Positions 26,134 through 34,310 of a stretch of 64,000 nucleotides of DNA are shown one piece after another. Source of the stretch: Cryobacterium sp. HLT2-28 (GTDB taxonomy: Bacteria; Actinomycetota; Actinomycetes; Actinomycetales; Microbacteriaceae). The translations under genes were made by a program, and so were the position numbers. The DNA lies in contig NZ_SOFH01000031.1 of assembly GCF_004402495.1 (NCBI RefSeq), positions 62,001-126,000 on the forward strand. The letters run 5' to 3'. The notes under the pieces were generated by a model. It was not told the origin of the DNA. It saw only the letters and a program-made list of their open reading frames with translations, and made no database searches. The first letter of the stretch is position 1. Every line of letters starts with the position of its first letter.

Positions 26134-26991
26134 CTAGCGAGTGAATAGGTGGGCCCGGGCGCTCAGCCCGATCTTGAGGACGCCGCGCACGGGCGCCAGG
26201 AGTGGTCCCGAGTACTTCTTCTCCAGGTAGCGATACGCGCTTTCATGGTGAACTCGCACCATCTTTCCGGAGTCTGCGCTCGTCGAATGGGCGCCCGTGT
26301 GTACCACGGAGGCCGCGGGCGTGTACACGCTGGACCAGCCGGCCTTACCCATGCGGAAACCCAGATCGACGTCCTCGAAGTACATGAAGAAACCTTCGTC
26401 GAATCCGTTGAGTTCTTCGAATGCGCTTCGCCGGACCAGGAGGCACGAGCCGGACAGCCAACCGACAGCGCGGCGGGTGTCGCCGCCCTCGCCGTCGCCG
26501 CGATAGGCCCGGCTCCAAGGGTTCTTCGGCCACACACGCGCGAAAAGGGCGTGGCCAATGCCTGTGCGCAGCGAAGGTAGTTGGCGACCTGAAGGGTAGG
26601 TCGAGCCATCCGAATTGAGAACGCGTGGCCCCACGGCGCCGACGTGGGCATCTCCTTCGAGTTCGGCAAGCATCGTGCTGATGGCGCCTGGCATGAGCTC
26701 GACATCGGGATTCGAGATCAGGACGTATTCGAACCTTGCCGGCAGTGATTCCACTGCCGCATTGATAGCTCCGCCGTAGCCGCGATTTTCAGGCAGCGCG
26801 AGTAGTCGGGCGCCGTGCAACCGGGTGATTTCCGTCGTGGAATCCAGGTCTGCCGAACGGTTGTCGGCGACGACCACAGTTAAGTCCCCTGTTTCACTCC
26901 GCCGCACCGACTCAAGAAAGCTCATTAACTGGGAACTGGAGTTGTAGCTAACGGTAACCACCGCTGTGGCGTCAAGAGGAGGTTTGGACAT
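26134..26991 (-). CDS. GT2 rhamnosyltransferase (WbbL-like)
   Basis: A 285-residue GT-A enzyme. Visible motifs are VVTVSYNSSSQL, VVADNRSADLDS, ENRGYGGAINAAVE, LISNPDVEL and a WLSGSCLLVRRSAFE catalytic block followed by GFDEGFFMYFEDVDLGFRM. These match the WbbL group, which adds L-rhamnose to polyprenyl-diphospho-N-acetylglucosamine as the second sugar of wall polymers. ATG 26991 is preferred over a TTG at 27000. It is convergent with rmlA and divergent from the WsaF-like gene. Confidence 0.87.
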   Translation of the reverse strand: MSKPPLDATAVVTVSYNSSSQLMSFLESVRRSETGDLTVVVADNRSADLDSTTEITRLHGARLLALPENRGYGGAINAAVESLPARFEYVLISNPDVELMPGAISTMLAELEGDAHVGAVGPRVLNSDGSTYPSGRQLPSLRTGIGHALFARVWPKNPWSRAYRGDGEGGDTRRAVGWLSGSCLLVRRSAFEELNGFDEGFFMYFEDVDLGFRMGKAGWSSVYTPAASVVHTGAHSTSADSGKMVRVHHESAYRYLEKKYSGPLLAPVRGVLKIGLSARAHLFTR

Positions 26992-27123
26992 GAATGCCAA
27001 TCATACTCGTGGCCCCTTGTGTTGGCCGCAGCGCGCGTCCACACCCCACAACCAGCAATCGTCACTTGATAGTGTTGATGTGTCGCCCGGGATTTGCACA
27101 ACGGCGATTCGTGACTGTGAGCT

Positions 27124-27128
27124 AGGAG
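27124..27128 (+). promoter_or_regulatory. Strong Shine-Dalgarno site deciding a TTG start
   Basis: AGGAG lies 7 nt before the TTG at 27136. No ATG or GTG start is as well placed (a GTG at 27142 would be 13 nt away), so the TTG is the likely start of the WsaF-like gene. Confidence 0.65.
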
Positions 27129-27135
27129 ACTCTTT

Positions 27136-28431
27136 TTGAACGTGTTCGGCAGAAGTATTCGCATCCTTCGCGAGCACGGACCACGAGTCTTTGCCAGCAG
27201 GGCAACGCACGTCGTACTTCGCCCAGTGCGGGTGCTCCAGGCGGAGGGGCCGCGGTCATTCGCTGCTCGAAGCCTCGCCAAGGCCAGTCAACGTCTCAGC
27301 AGGTACAAGCCTGTGATTCTCGTGAATAATGACGATGCGTCGAGGGTGGATTGGACACAGCCAGCCGATTGGCAGAGCGATCCCATCTCCGTTCAAGACG
27401 GACCCGTGGAGATTGCGTGGATCATGTCGCCACCTGGGTTGGAAAGCGGTGGCCACCAGAACCTTTTCCGATTCATTGATCTGGCGGAGAAGGCCGGGCA
27501 TCGGTGCGCGGTTTACCTTTATACGACCAATAACCATCCCGTGAGCATTCCGGATATCAGGGCGATGCTGCGGTCCGCTGCTGCCTACCCCGAAGTGTCA
27601 GCGAGCATCGAAATGTACGATCGGACTGCGGGGGTCAAGCCCGAAACCCAGGCCATCTTCGCGACCGGCTGGGAGACCGCGTATCCGGCATACCTCGACA
27701 CCTCGAATGCGCGACGCTTCTATTTCGTTCAAGACTATGAAGCGAGCTTCTACCCGCTCGGCACCGAATCCCTGTTAGCCGAGAACACCTACCATTTCGG
27801 CTTCCATGGCATCACGGCGGGGGGCTGGCTCGCGCACAAGCTCTCGACGGACTTCGGAATGGTCACGGATCACTTCGATTTCGCCGTAGACAAGACGCAC
27901 TACAGCGTGACGAACCTGAGTCGTCGGTCAGAAGTCTTCTTCTACGCGCGACCGGTCACGCCCCGGCGGGCCTTCGAGTTCGGGTTGCTCGCGCTGGCTG
28001 AGTTCGCTCGACTGAAACCAGATGTACGAATCAATCTCGCCGGCTGGGATGTGTCGAACTGGGAGATACCGTTCGCGTATACCAACCTTTCGAGTCTCGA
28101 TATCTCTGAACTCAATTCCGTCTACAACCGCTGCGCAGCCGGACTGGTGATGTCCCTGTCGAACATGTCTTTGCTCCCACTGGAGTTGCTGTCCAGCGGA
28201 GTCACACCCATCGTCAACGACGGTCCCAACAACAGGATGGTGTCGGAGAACCCGTTCATCGAATACGTCCCGGCATCGCCGCTGGCGATCGCACGGAAGA
28301 TGGCCGAGGTCTTCGATCACCCGGACGCGGTGGCTCGGTCGATCGCGATGTCCGAATCGGTTGCTCAGAATGACTGGGCCGATTCCGGCATCCAGTTCAT
28401 GACGGCCTTCGAGAGGGTCATGCGTGGCTAA
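27136..28431 (+). CDS. WsaF-like rhamnosyltransferase, paralogue
   Basis: A 431-residue GT-B enzyme, clearly paralogous to 17364-18626. Matching blocks are LESGGHQNLFRFIDLAEKAG, RRFYFVQDYEASFYPLGT, LAENTYHFGFHGITAG and LSNMSLLPLELLSSGVTPIV. The N-terminal ~60 residues differ. The start is TTG 27136 behind AGGAG. It overlaps the following epimerase gene by 8 nt. In this copy of the module an NAD-dependent epimerase gene lies between the WsaF-like and GT2 genes. Confidence 0.85.
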   Translation: MNVFGRSIRILREHGPRVFASRATHVVLRPVRVLQAEGPRSFAARSLAKASQRLSRYKPVILVNNDDASRVDWTQPADWQSDPISVQDGPVEIAWIMSPPGLESGGHQNLFRFIDLAEKAGHRCAVYLYTTNNHPVSIPDIRAMLRSAAAYPEVSASIEMYDRTAGVKPETQAIFATGWETAYPAYLDTSNARRFYFVQDYEASFYPLGTESLLAENTYHFGFHGITAGGWLAHKLSTDFGMVTDHFDFAVDKTHYSVTNLSRRSEVFFYARPVTPRRAFEFGLLALAEFARLKPDVRINLAGWDVSNWEIPFAYTNLSSLDISELNSVYNRCAAGLVMSLSNMSLLPLELLSSGVTPIVNDGPNNRMVSENPFIEYVPASPLAIARKMAEVFDHPDAVARSIAMSESVAQNDWADSGIQFMTAFERVMRG

Positions 28432-29353
28432 GACTCTAGTGATCGGTGGGAACGGGTTCATCGGCTCGCACCTGGTCGATGCCCTTTCGCACGCCGGTCA
28501 CGACGTCACTGCCTTTGATCGATTCAGCGCGTCGGACCCGGTGTTCACGGCGAAGGACGTGATTGTGCTGCCGGGTGAATTTTTGAGTAGGTCCGACCTC
28601 GACTCCGCGGTTCGCGGCCAGGACTATGTCCTCCATTTTCTGTCGACGACAACGCCGGCGACGGCAGAAAGCGACCCGACACTCGACATTCGTACGAACA
28701 TCGCCCAGACGGTCGAACTGCTTGAGTCGTGCGTGGACGCAGGGGTCAAGCGTTTCTATTACGCGTCGACCGGAGGCGCAATCTATGGGCCGCAGGGCAA
28801 GGCGGACTACGCCGAAACCGATCGCGCCTTGCCGATCTCGCCATACGGAATCGGGAAGCTATCGATCGAGCACTATCTGCACTATTTCAGGATCAAACAT
28901 GGCCTGAAATCCACGTCGTTGAGGATCTCCAATCCCTACGGGACTCGCCAGAAGGCGAACAAGAAGCAGGGCCTGATCCCAATTGCGCTTCGACAAATCG
29001 TGCTGGGTCGCCCTGTAGTCCGCATGGGGGATGGCTCAATGGTGCGCGACTATGTCTTCGTGGAGGATCTCGTGCAGATGCTCACCCCGATGGTCGGGGT
29101 CGAAACCGAGTTTGATCTGTACAACATCGGCAGTGGGGTCGGGCACTCGGTCAACGAGATCATCGACTCTTTGCGCCGAGTGACGCGAGTCGATTTTGAA
29201 GTCACGGAACTTCCGATCCCACCGACCTTCGTCGATCGGGTCGTCCTGAACACAGACCGCTATCGGTCAGAGTTCGGCGCGTCACGCCTCACCGCTCTCG
29301 ACGAAGGCGTCAGATTCACATTCGAAGAAATAAGAGGTCAGACACATGACTGA
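28424..29353 (+). CDS. NAD-dependent epimerase/dehydratase family protein
   Basis: A 309-residue extended SDR. NAD binding: VIGGNGFIGSHLVDALSHAG. Active site: YASTGGAIYGP and the YGIGKLSIEHY (YxxxK). It resembles UDP-glucose/UDP-N-acetylglucosamine 4-epimerases more than dehydratases, but the substrate cannot be told from the sequence. GTG 28424 overlaps the preceding stop, and its stop overlaps the next GT2 start, so all three genes are one transcript. It may provide or modify the sugar used by the neighbouring transferases. Confidence 0.8.
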   Translation: MAKTLVIGGNGFIGSHLVDALSHAGHDVTAFDRFSASDPVFTAKDVIVLPGEFLSRSDLDSAVRGQDYVLHFLSTTTPATAESDPTLDIRTNIAQTVELLESCVDAGVKRFYYASTGGAIYGPQGKADYAETDRALPISPYGIGKLSIEHYLHYFRIKHGLKSTSLRISNPYGTRQKANKKQGLIPIALRQIVLGRPVVRMGDGSMVRDYVFVEDLVQMLTPMVGVETEFDLYNIGSGVGHSVNEIIDSLRRVTRVDFEVTELPIPPTFVDRVVLNTDRYRSEFGASRLTALDEGVRFTFEEIRGQTHD

Positions 29354-30323
29354 TCAACCACTCGTGACGGTCGCAATCCTGACCTACAACGGTGAGGTGT
29401 ACCTGGAGCGCATCCTCCAACAGGTTACGACTCAGCAAATCGACGGTGACGTCGAGGTGCTCGTGATCGATTCAGGCTCAACGGATGCGACGCTCGACGT
29501 AGTTCGCAAGTTCCCGACGGTTCGTCTGCACGAGATCCCGAATTCGGAATTCGGCCATGGCAAGACGCGAAACCTCGCGGCGCAGCTGGCAAACGGGCAG
29601 TTCATCGCATTCCTCACCCACGACGCCATTCCCGCTTCGGCACAGTGGCTCAGAGAGCTGTTGGCGCCCTTCGCTTTTGATTCGCGGATTGTCGCCGTCA
29701 TGGGCAAGCAGATACCGCGCGCCGGTTGTTTTCCGCTGCTCAAGTACGAGATTCAGGGAGTTTTTGCCGGATTCGGCCCCGATTTCGGCACGTCGATCTT
29801 CTACAAGGACGACTTCGTTCAGAGCGAAGGGGTGCTTAACGCGGTGAGTTTCTACTCGGACGTCAATTCTGCGGCACGCCGTGACTTCCTGGTCCACACC
29901 ATGCCGTATCGCGACGTTCGGTATGCAGAGGATCAGCTCTTTGGCAAGGATCTGATCGAGGCCGGATATCGCAAAGCGTATTCGGGGCGGGCGGCAGTGG
30001 AACACTCCAACGATCTCACTCTCGCCGAATACCGGCGGCGAATCTTCGACGAGACAGTGGGACTCCGGCAAATCGGATTCGACATTCCAGTACTAACACG
30101 CGGAAATCGATCACGATTGATTGTCCGCGGCATCGTCGGGGACACTCTGAGAATACTGCGGGATGGTGACTATGGGTGGAAGCGAAAGCTGTACTGGCTC
30201 TTCATCAATCCGGTCTATCAAATCCAGAAGTGGAGCAGCTATCGAGCGTCGACGCTCGTAGATGTGGCCGATGAGGAAGCCGTGCGGTCAGGTTCGTTGG
30301 AACACAGCCGTAAGGCTGCGTAG
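29346..30323 (+). CDS. GT2-family glycosyltransferase, paralogue (probable rhamnosyltransferase)
   Basis: A 325-residue GT-A enzyme paralogous to 18616-19638: VTVAILTYNGEVYLERIL, VIDSGSTDATLD, LHEIPNSEFGHGKTRNLAAQ and FYSDVNSAARRD. The C-terminal GDYGWKRKLYWLFINPVYQI is also shared. The start overlaps the epimerase stop by 8 nt. The 3' end overlaps the convergent pyruvyl transferase gene by 36 nt. Confidence 0.86.
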   Translation: MTDQPLVTVAILTYNGEVYLERILQQVTTQQIDGDVEVLVIDSGSTDATLDVVRKFPTVRLHEIPNSEFGHGKTRNLAAQLANGQFIAFLTHDAIPASAQWLRELLAPFAFDSRIVAVMGKQIPRAGCFPLLKYEIQGVFAGFGPDFGTSIFYKDDFVQSEGVLNAVSFYSDVNSAARRDFLVHTMPYRDVRYAEDQLFGKDLIEAGYRKAYSGRAAVEHSNDLTLAEYRRRIFDETVGLRQIGFDIPVLTRGNRSRLIVRGIVGDTLRILRDGDYGWKRKLYWLFINPVYQIQKWSSYRASTLVDVADEEAVRSGSLEHSRKAA

Positions 30324-31571
30324 TACTCGTCGGATTGGTGCGGCCATGGTGCGCGCAAGGCGCCACCACCAAGAATGGGTGATCCTCGTCAAGGCGGTTT
30401 CAGTGTCTGTCAGGCGGCGCTCAAGGTCGGCAACGTGGGCAGTGTTGGATTGGTTTGCCTTCGCTTGGGCGATGACTGAAAGATCCCGCTCCGCGACGAT
30501 CTGAAGAGTGTGGGCGGCCTGCGCGAGCCGGGCTGCTTCAATTCCTGCGAGCGTGACGTCACGGTCTTCAATAATCTGTTCAGCCTGATTGAGCAGTATC
30601 TCGCCGCGAACTCGACTTCTGTCGAGATCTTCGAGTTCTGCAAGGGGCACAGTCTCCGATGGAGCTTGGGTCCCCTGGAGGATGTTCGCGTATATCGCAA
30701 AGGTTCGTGTGATGACAGCGGTGTCATTCTCGACGGATGCGGTGAAGTCGAACGTCTCAGCGTCCAAACGGTGAATCATATTCTGAAGCTGATCCCGGTT
30801 GGTGACTATGTGCGCGCGCAGTCCCCGATCATCGAAGTAATTGTGCGTCTTCTGCTGGAACACTGAAGCGAACGGCACGTTCTGGCTGTACGCGAAAATC
30901 GAGGCATGGAGTGAAGAAACAAGAACGTGGCTCATCTGGCCGATGGCTGAGTGCAATTCCAGCGGAGTGAGCGTATCGAGGAAAACCGAATTGGACTTGT
31001 CAAATGGAAGATGACGCATAAACGAGGCATCACCGTTGTAATGCGTGAACGGAATGAACACCTTCTTGTGCGGGATGGCATTCACAAGCGGAATGAGGTC
31101 CTCGATCATGCGCAGGGCGTGCGGGACCATGTGGATGCCCACCAGCAGCTCACCGGGTTCAGTACCTGGAATCTCGTAGTGATCGCTGTGCAGCATCGTG
31201 GTCGCGCACGGAACCAATTCCGCTTCGGGCACCCACTTGCGCAGCACATCAACTTCGCGTGAGGACCGGGCCGACACGTGAGCGTACCCCTTCAGATAGT
31301 CCAAATCATCTGCCGTGTCCCACACCCCGGCGGAATTGAGCATGTGTGCTCCGGGTCGTCTGAATACGTCGTACAGAGAATCTCCGGTCGGCCGGATGAG
31401 TTCCCCGCCGCCGATGATCATCTGCTGAGGCATGCGTGCACACAGCGGATCGACAATTGAGGTGGAGATGCCGTGCTCACCGAGGAGCTGACTTGCCGCT
31501 ATCCCCATGGCGATGTCCCCGGTATTTCGACTGATGGAGTCGTAGAGGAGATTGCCAACGGGCATGGTCAC
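30288..31571 (-). CDS. Polysaccharide pyruvyl transferase family protein
   Basis: A 427-residue protein of the PS_pyruv_trans family, which adds pyruvate ketals from PEP to sugars of surface glycans. Family-like segments are DSISRNTGDIAMGIA, QMIIGGGELIRPTGD and HVLVSSLHASIFAYSQ. The last ~110 residues form a helical coiled coil and end in HSWWWRLARTMAAPIRRV, a tail motif shared in kind with the methyltransferase at 23549. The start is GTG 31571 (or ATG 31565), overlapping the Wzt stop as GTGA. It is therefore part of the Wzm-Wzt operon. Confidence 0.85.
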   Translation of the reverse strand: MTMPVGNLLYDSISRNTGDIAMGIAASQLLGEHGISTSIVDPLCARMPQQMIIGGGELIRPTGDSLYDVFRRPGAHMLNSAGVWDTADDLDYLKGYAHVSARSSREVDVLRKWVPEAELVPCATTMLHSDHYEIPGTEPGELLVGIHMVPHALRMIEDLIPLVNAIPHKKVFIPFTHYNGDASFMRHLPFDKSNSVFLDTLTPLELHSAIGQMSHVLVSSLHASIFAYSQNVPFASVFQQKTHNYFDDRGLRAHIVTNRDQLQNMIHRLDAETFDFTASVENDTAVITRTFAIYANILQGTQAPSETVPLAELEDLDRSRVRGEILLNQAEQIIEDRDVTLAGIEAARLAQAAHTLQIVAERDLSVIAQAKANQSNTAHVADLERRLTDTETALTRITHSWWWRLARTMAAPIRRVLRSLTAVFQRT

Positions 31572-32779
31572 CGCGTCGGCGAGGCGAGTGTCAGCGTTGG
31601 CTTGAGGCGAATCAAGCCCATTCCGTAGTCATCCGTGGGAATATCGAACGATGCGGCGCTATCCTTCCGGTCGAAATTTTCCCCAGTGGGGAGGCCGAGG
31701 CCAACGCTGACGAGATACTTGCCGGATCCGAGCCTGATGTCGGGAAGAGTGAGTTCAATCATGTGCTGACCGATGGTCGTGGGGAGCGCGATGTCCATCC
31801 CGAAACTGTCCATGGCGTAAAGTCTCATTCCCAAGGTGGTTTCGATGGAGATCCCAACCCCCCAACCGGGCACCGATTCGCTGACGTTGACAGCAACCTT
31901 GACAACGACGTTGTTGTGGCCATCGTCGGTATTGGTTTCAGCCTCGACTGCAGCGATGTTCAATCGTTCGACTGATGCGACTGTTGGGAGCGAGCGAATC
32001 TTGTTCACCCGATCTGCTTCGTAGCCGTCACGAAGGATACGAATGCCCTCAGCCGGGTCCCCATCGTGCACCATGGAACCGGCGTGCAGCACGACGACGC
32101 GATCGCAGAGCCGACCAACCTGATCGGATGAGTGGCTCACCAACACGATCGTGCGGCCCTCCGACTGGAACTCCGCGATTTTATCCATGCACTTGCGCTG
32201 GAACGGCTCATCGCCAACCGCGAGAACTTCATCGACCAGCAGGAGATCCGGGTCGACATGCACGGCCACCGAGAAAGCGAGCCGGACATACATTCCCGAA
32301 CTGTAGAACTTCACCTGGGTGTCAATGAAATCTGAGATACCTGAGAACTCGACAATATCGTCGAAGTTCCTGTCCGTCTCGAACTTGTTGAGCCCAAGAA
32401 TTGCGGCATTGAGGTAGACATTTTCCCGACCGGTGAGGTCAGGGTGGAAGCCGGCGCCTAGCTCCAGAAGTGCGGCCATGCGGCCCCGTCGGACAACGGT
32501 GCCCGTCGTCGGTTGGATAATCCCGCCGATTACCTTCAGCAGTGTGGATTTGCCCGATCCGTTGTGTCCCACGAGACCAACGGTTGAGCCCGTGACAATG
32601 TCCAAGTTCATTTCGCGGAGCGCCCAAAAGTCCTGCACGTGCCGCCGCGAGCGACCGAAAGTTGTCAACCGCTCCTTGACAGACTTGTCTTTGTGCAAAA
32701 TGAAGCGTTTGGAGACATCCTGCACCCGCACGATGCTCGGGAGGTCGTGCATGCTTGCAACTCTTGGGGGGTGACTCAT
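31568..32779 (-). CDS. ABC transporter ATP-binding protein for polysaccharide export (Wzt-like)
   Basis: A 403-residue ATPase. The nucleotide-binding domain (about 1-250) has Walker A GHNGSGKSTLLK, the signature-like YSSGMYVRLAFSVAVH (YSSGM in place of LSGGQ, usual in Wzt/TagH) and Walker B DLLLVDEVLAVGD. Residues ~270-400 form a beta-rich C-terminal domain like the glycan-binding domain of Wzt (e.g. GWGVGISIETTLGMRLYAMD). It would export a completed lipid-linked polymer with the permease encoded upstream. Confidence 0.92.
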   Translation of the reverse strand: MSHPPRVASMHDLPSIVRVQDVSKRFILHKDKSVKERLTTFGRSRRHVQDFWALREMNLDIVTGSTVGLVGHNGSGKSTLLKVIGGIIQPTTGTVVRRGRMAALLELGAGFHPDLTGRENVYLNAAILGLNKFETDRNFDDIVEFSGISDFIDTQVKFYSSGMYVRLAFSVAVHVDPDLLLVDEVLAVGDEPFQRKCMDKIAEFQSEGRTIVLVSHSSDQVGRLCDRVVVLHAGSMVHDGDPAEGIRILRDGYEADRVNKIRSLPTVASVERLNIAAVEAETNTDDGHNNVVVKVAVNVSESVPGWGVGISIETTLGMRLYAMDSFGMDIALPTTIGQHMIELTLPDIRLGSGKYLVSVGLGLPTGENFDRKDSAASFDIPTDDYGMGLIRLKPTLTLASPTR

Positions 32780-32781
32780 AT

Positions 32782-33702
32782 CTACAGCTCCTGCGCGAAA
32801 TTACCCTGCAGCCGCGAGAACACGCGCTGCCCCAACCAGAGCAGCACGATGCTGATGGCTAGCGAAATCCACATGCGAAGGGCCAGATCGGGCGGCCAAT
32901 TCGTCTGAGACGTTTGCGCCGTGCCATCTATCCAGAATGCCTTCTGCATGCCGAGCACGCTCAACGTGACCGGGTTTGCCAAGTAGATCTGTTCAAGGAA
33001 CGTACCTGCGATTGCCCTGTGTACAAACGAGAACGAGTAGACGATCGGGGAAGCCCAGAAGGCCACGGTGAGCGCCACCTCGACAAGATGTTGTATGTCT
33101 CGCAGATACACGGTCGACGCAGCCAGAACAACAGCAACCGCCGTACCAAACACGATGACGTTGGCAAGTGCCAGAGGGGCATAGGCCAGATCGGTCGTCA
33201 GAGGGAATTTGCCGAGCACCACAGTTGCCGCGACGAGAATGACGAGCTGTAACGAGAAATTGAACAGGGCACCGCCAACACTTGCCAAGGGAAAGATTTC
33301 CCTGGGCAAGTAGACCTTCTTGACGAGACCAGAGTTGTTCACAATCGACATGGTGCCGCTTGACACGATTTCGGTGAACAACCCCCACACGGTCAAGCCG
33401 ACGAAAACAAAGATGGCGAAACTTGGAATGTTTCGGGCCACGCCAAGGACCTGCCCGATGGCGAAGTAGTAGACGAGGAGCTGAACGAGAGGTTTGACCA
33501 GACTCCACACCACGCCAAGGGAGCTGTCCTTGTAACGCGCCCTGATCTCGCGTTTCACAAGCAGAGTGAGGAGCTCTCTGTGGGCCCACACGTCCTGTAT
33601 TGAGGACCAGGTACCGGTGATGAATCCAGTTGACTGACCAACTGGAATGAGCGGCTCCTGCTCGATGCGCAAAGCACGCTCTTGGGCGCTGGCCCTGATC
33701 AT
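32782..33702 (-). CDS. ABC transporter permease for polysaccharide export (Wzm-like)
   Basis: A ~306-residue ABC-2 type permease with six hydrophobic segments. The start of the membrane domain, REIRARYKDSSLGVVWSL, is the classic Wzm/TagG amphipathic region. VKKVYLPREIFPLASVG is also typical. It lies 2 nt upstream of the Wzt-like gene on the same strand. ATG 33702 is preferred; a TTG at 33708 is possible. It faces the lipoprotein gene divergently. Confidence 0.92.
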   Translation of the reverse strand: MIRASAQERALRIEQEPLIPVGQSTGFITGTWSSIQDVWAHRELLTLLVKREIRARYKDSSLGVVWSLVKPLVQLLVYYFAIGQVLGVARNIPSFAIFVFVGLTVWGLFTEIVSSGTMSIVNNSGLVKKVYLPREIFPLASVGGALFNFSLQLVILVAATVVLGKFPLTTDLAYAPLALANVIVFGTAVAVVLAASTVYLRDIQHLVEVALTVAFWASPIVYSFSFVHRAIAGTFLEQIYLANPVTLSVLGMQKAFWIDGTAQTSQTNWPPDLALRMWISLAISIVLLWLGQRVFSRLQGNFAQEL

Positions 33703-33809
33703 AGACAACTTTCGTTCATGTTGATAATAGGAATCTGTCGAGTCTAGGCGATAATACTGAGAGTGGTGCCGGGGGCATGACAGTGTAGATCAGCAGATAG
33801 GAACTTGTC

Positions 33810-34310
33810 ATGCGAGTGCAGACGATGCCACGCAGTCGTGAGCGATTGCGCCCTACGGCGCTGAGTTTGGCCTTGGCCGTGACTCTAAGCCTCGTCAGTG
33901 TGGGGCTAACTGCGTGCACTGCATCGAGCGACGGACCACCCAGCGGGTCGGGCACGCCGACGTTGACAGGTTCCCCTGACAAGTCGAAAACCGCCAGCCC
34001 CGCACCGGTGGCTAAGCCAGAGGCCGTGATCGTGGTGGCCGGCGCGGACCTGGATGGGCTCAACGTCTCGGCGTCCGGCTATGTGTCAGGAGTCGTCGAG
34101 AACGGCGGTAAGTGCACATTCGCGTTTACACGGCCGGAACACCGAGTGGAGTCGAGTCGAGACGCGGTGGCGAACGTTGCGGACACAACCTGCGGTTTCG
34201 TCCAACTCCCCATCGACCAATTCACGAAAGGGACGTGGCAGGTCGTGCTGACCTACACGTCCGGTAACCTCACGCTGACCTCACCGCCCACTGACCTGGA
34301 GATCCCATGA
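33810..34310 (+). CDS. Putative lipoprotein, unknown function
   Basis: A 166-residue protein with a hydrophobic segment (about residues 16-33) and a lipobox-like VGLTAC, giving a lipidated Cys at 36. A Ser/Pro/Thr-rich linker (38-68) leads to a ~90-residue domain with two cysteines (KCTFAF and TTCGFV) that resembles an Ig-like or carbohydrate-binding beta fold. It overlaps the next gene by ATGA. No family is recognised. Confidence 0.8.
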   Translation: MRVQTMPRSRERLRPTALSLALAVTLSLVSVGLTACTASSDGPPSGSGTPTLTGSPDKSKTASPAPVAKPEAVIVVAGADLDGLNVSASGYVSGVVENGGKCTFAFTRPEHRVESSRDAVANVADTTCGFVQLPIDQFTKGTWQVVLTYTSGNLTLTSPPTDLEIP

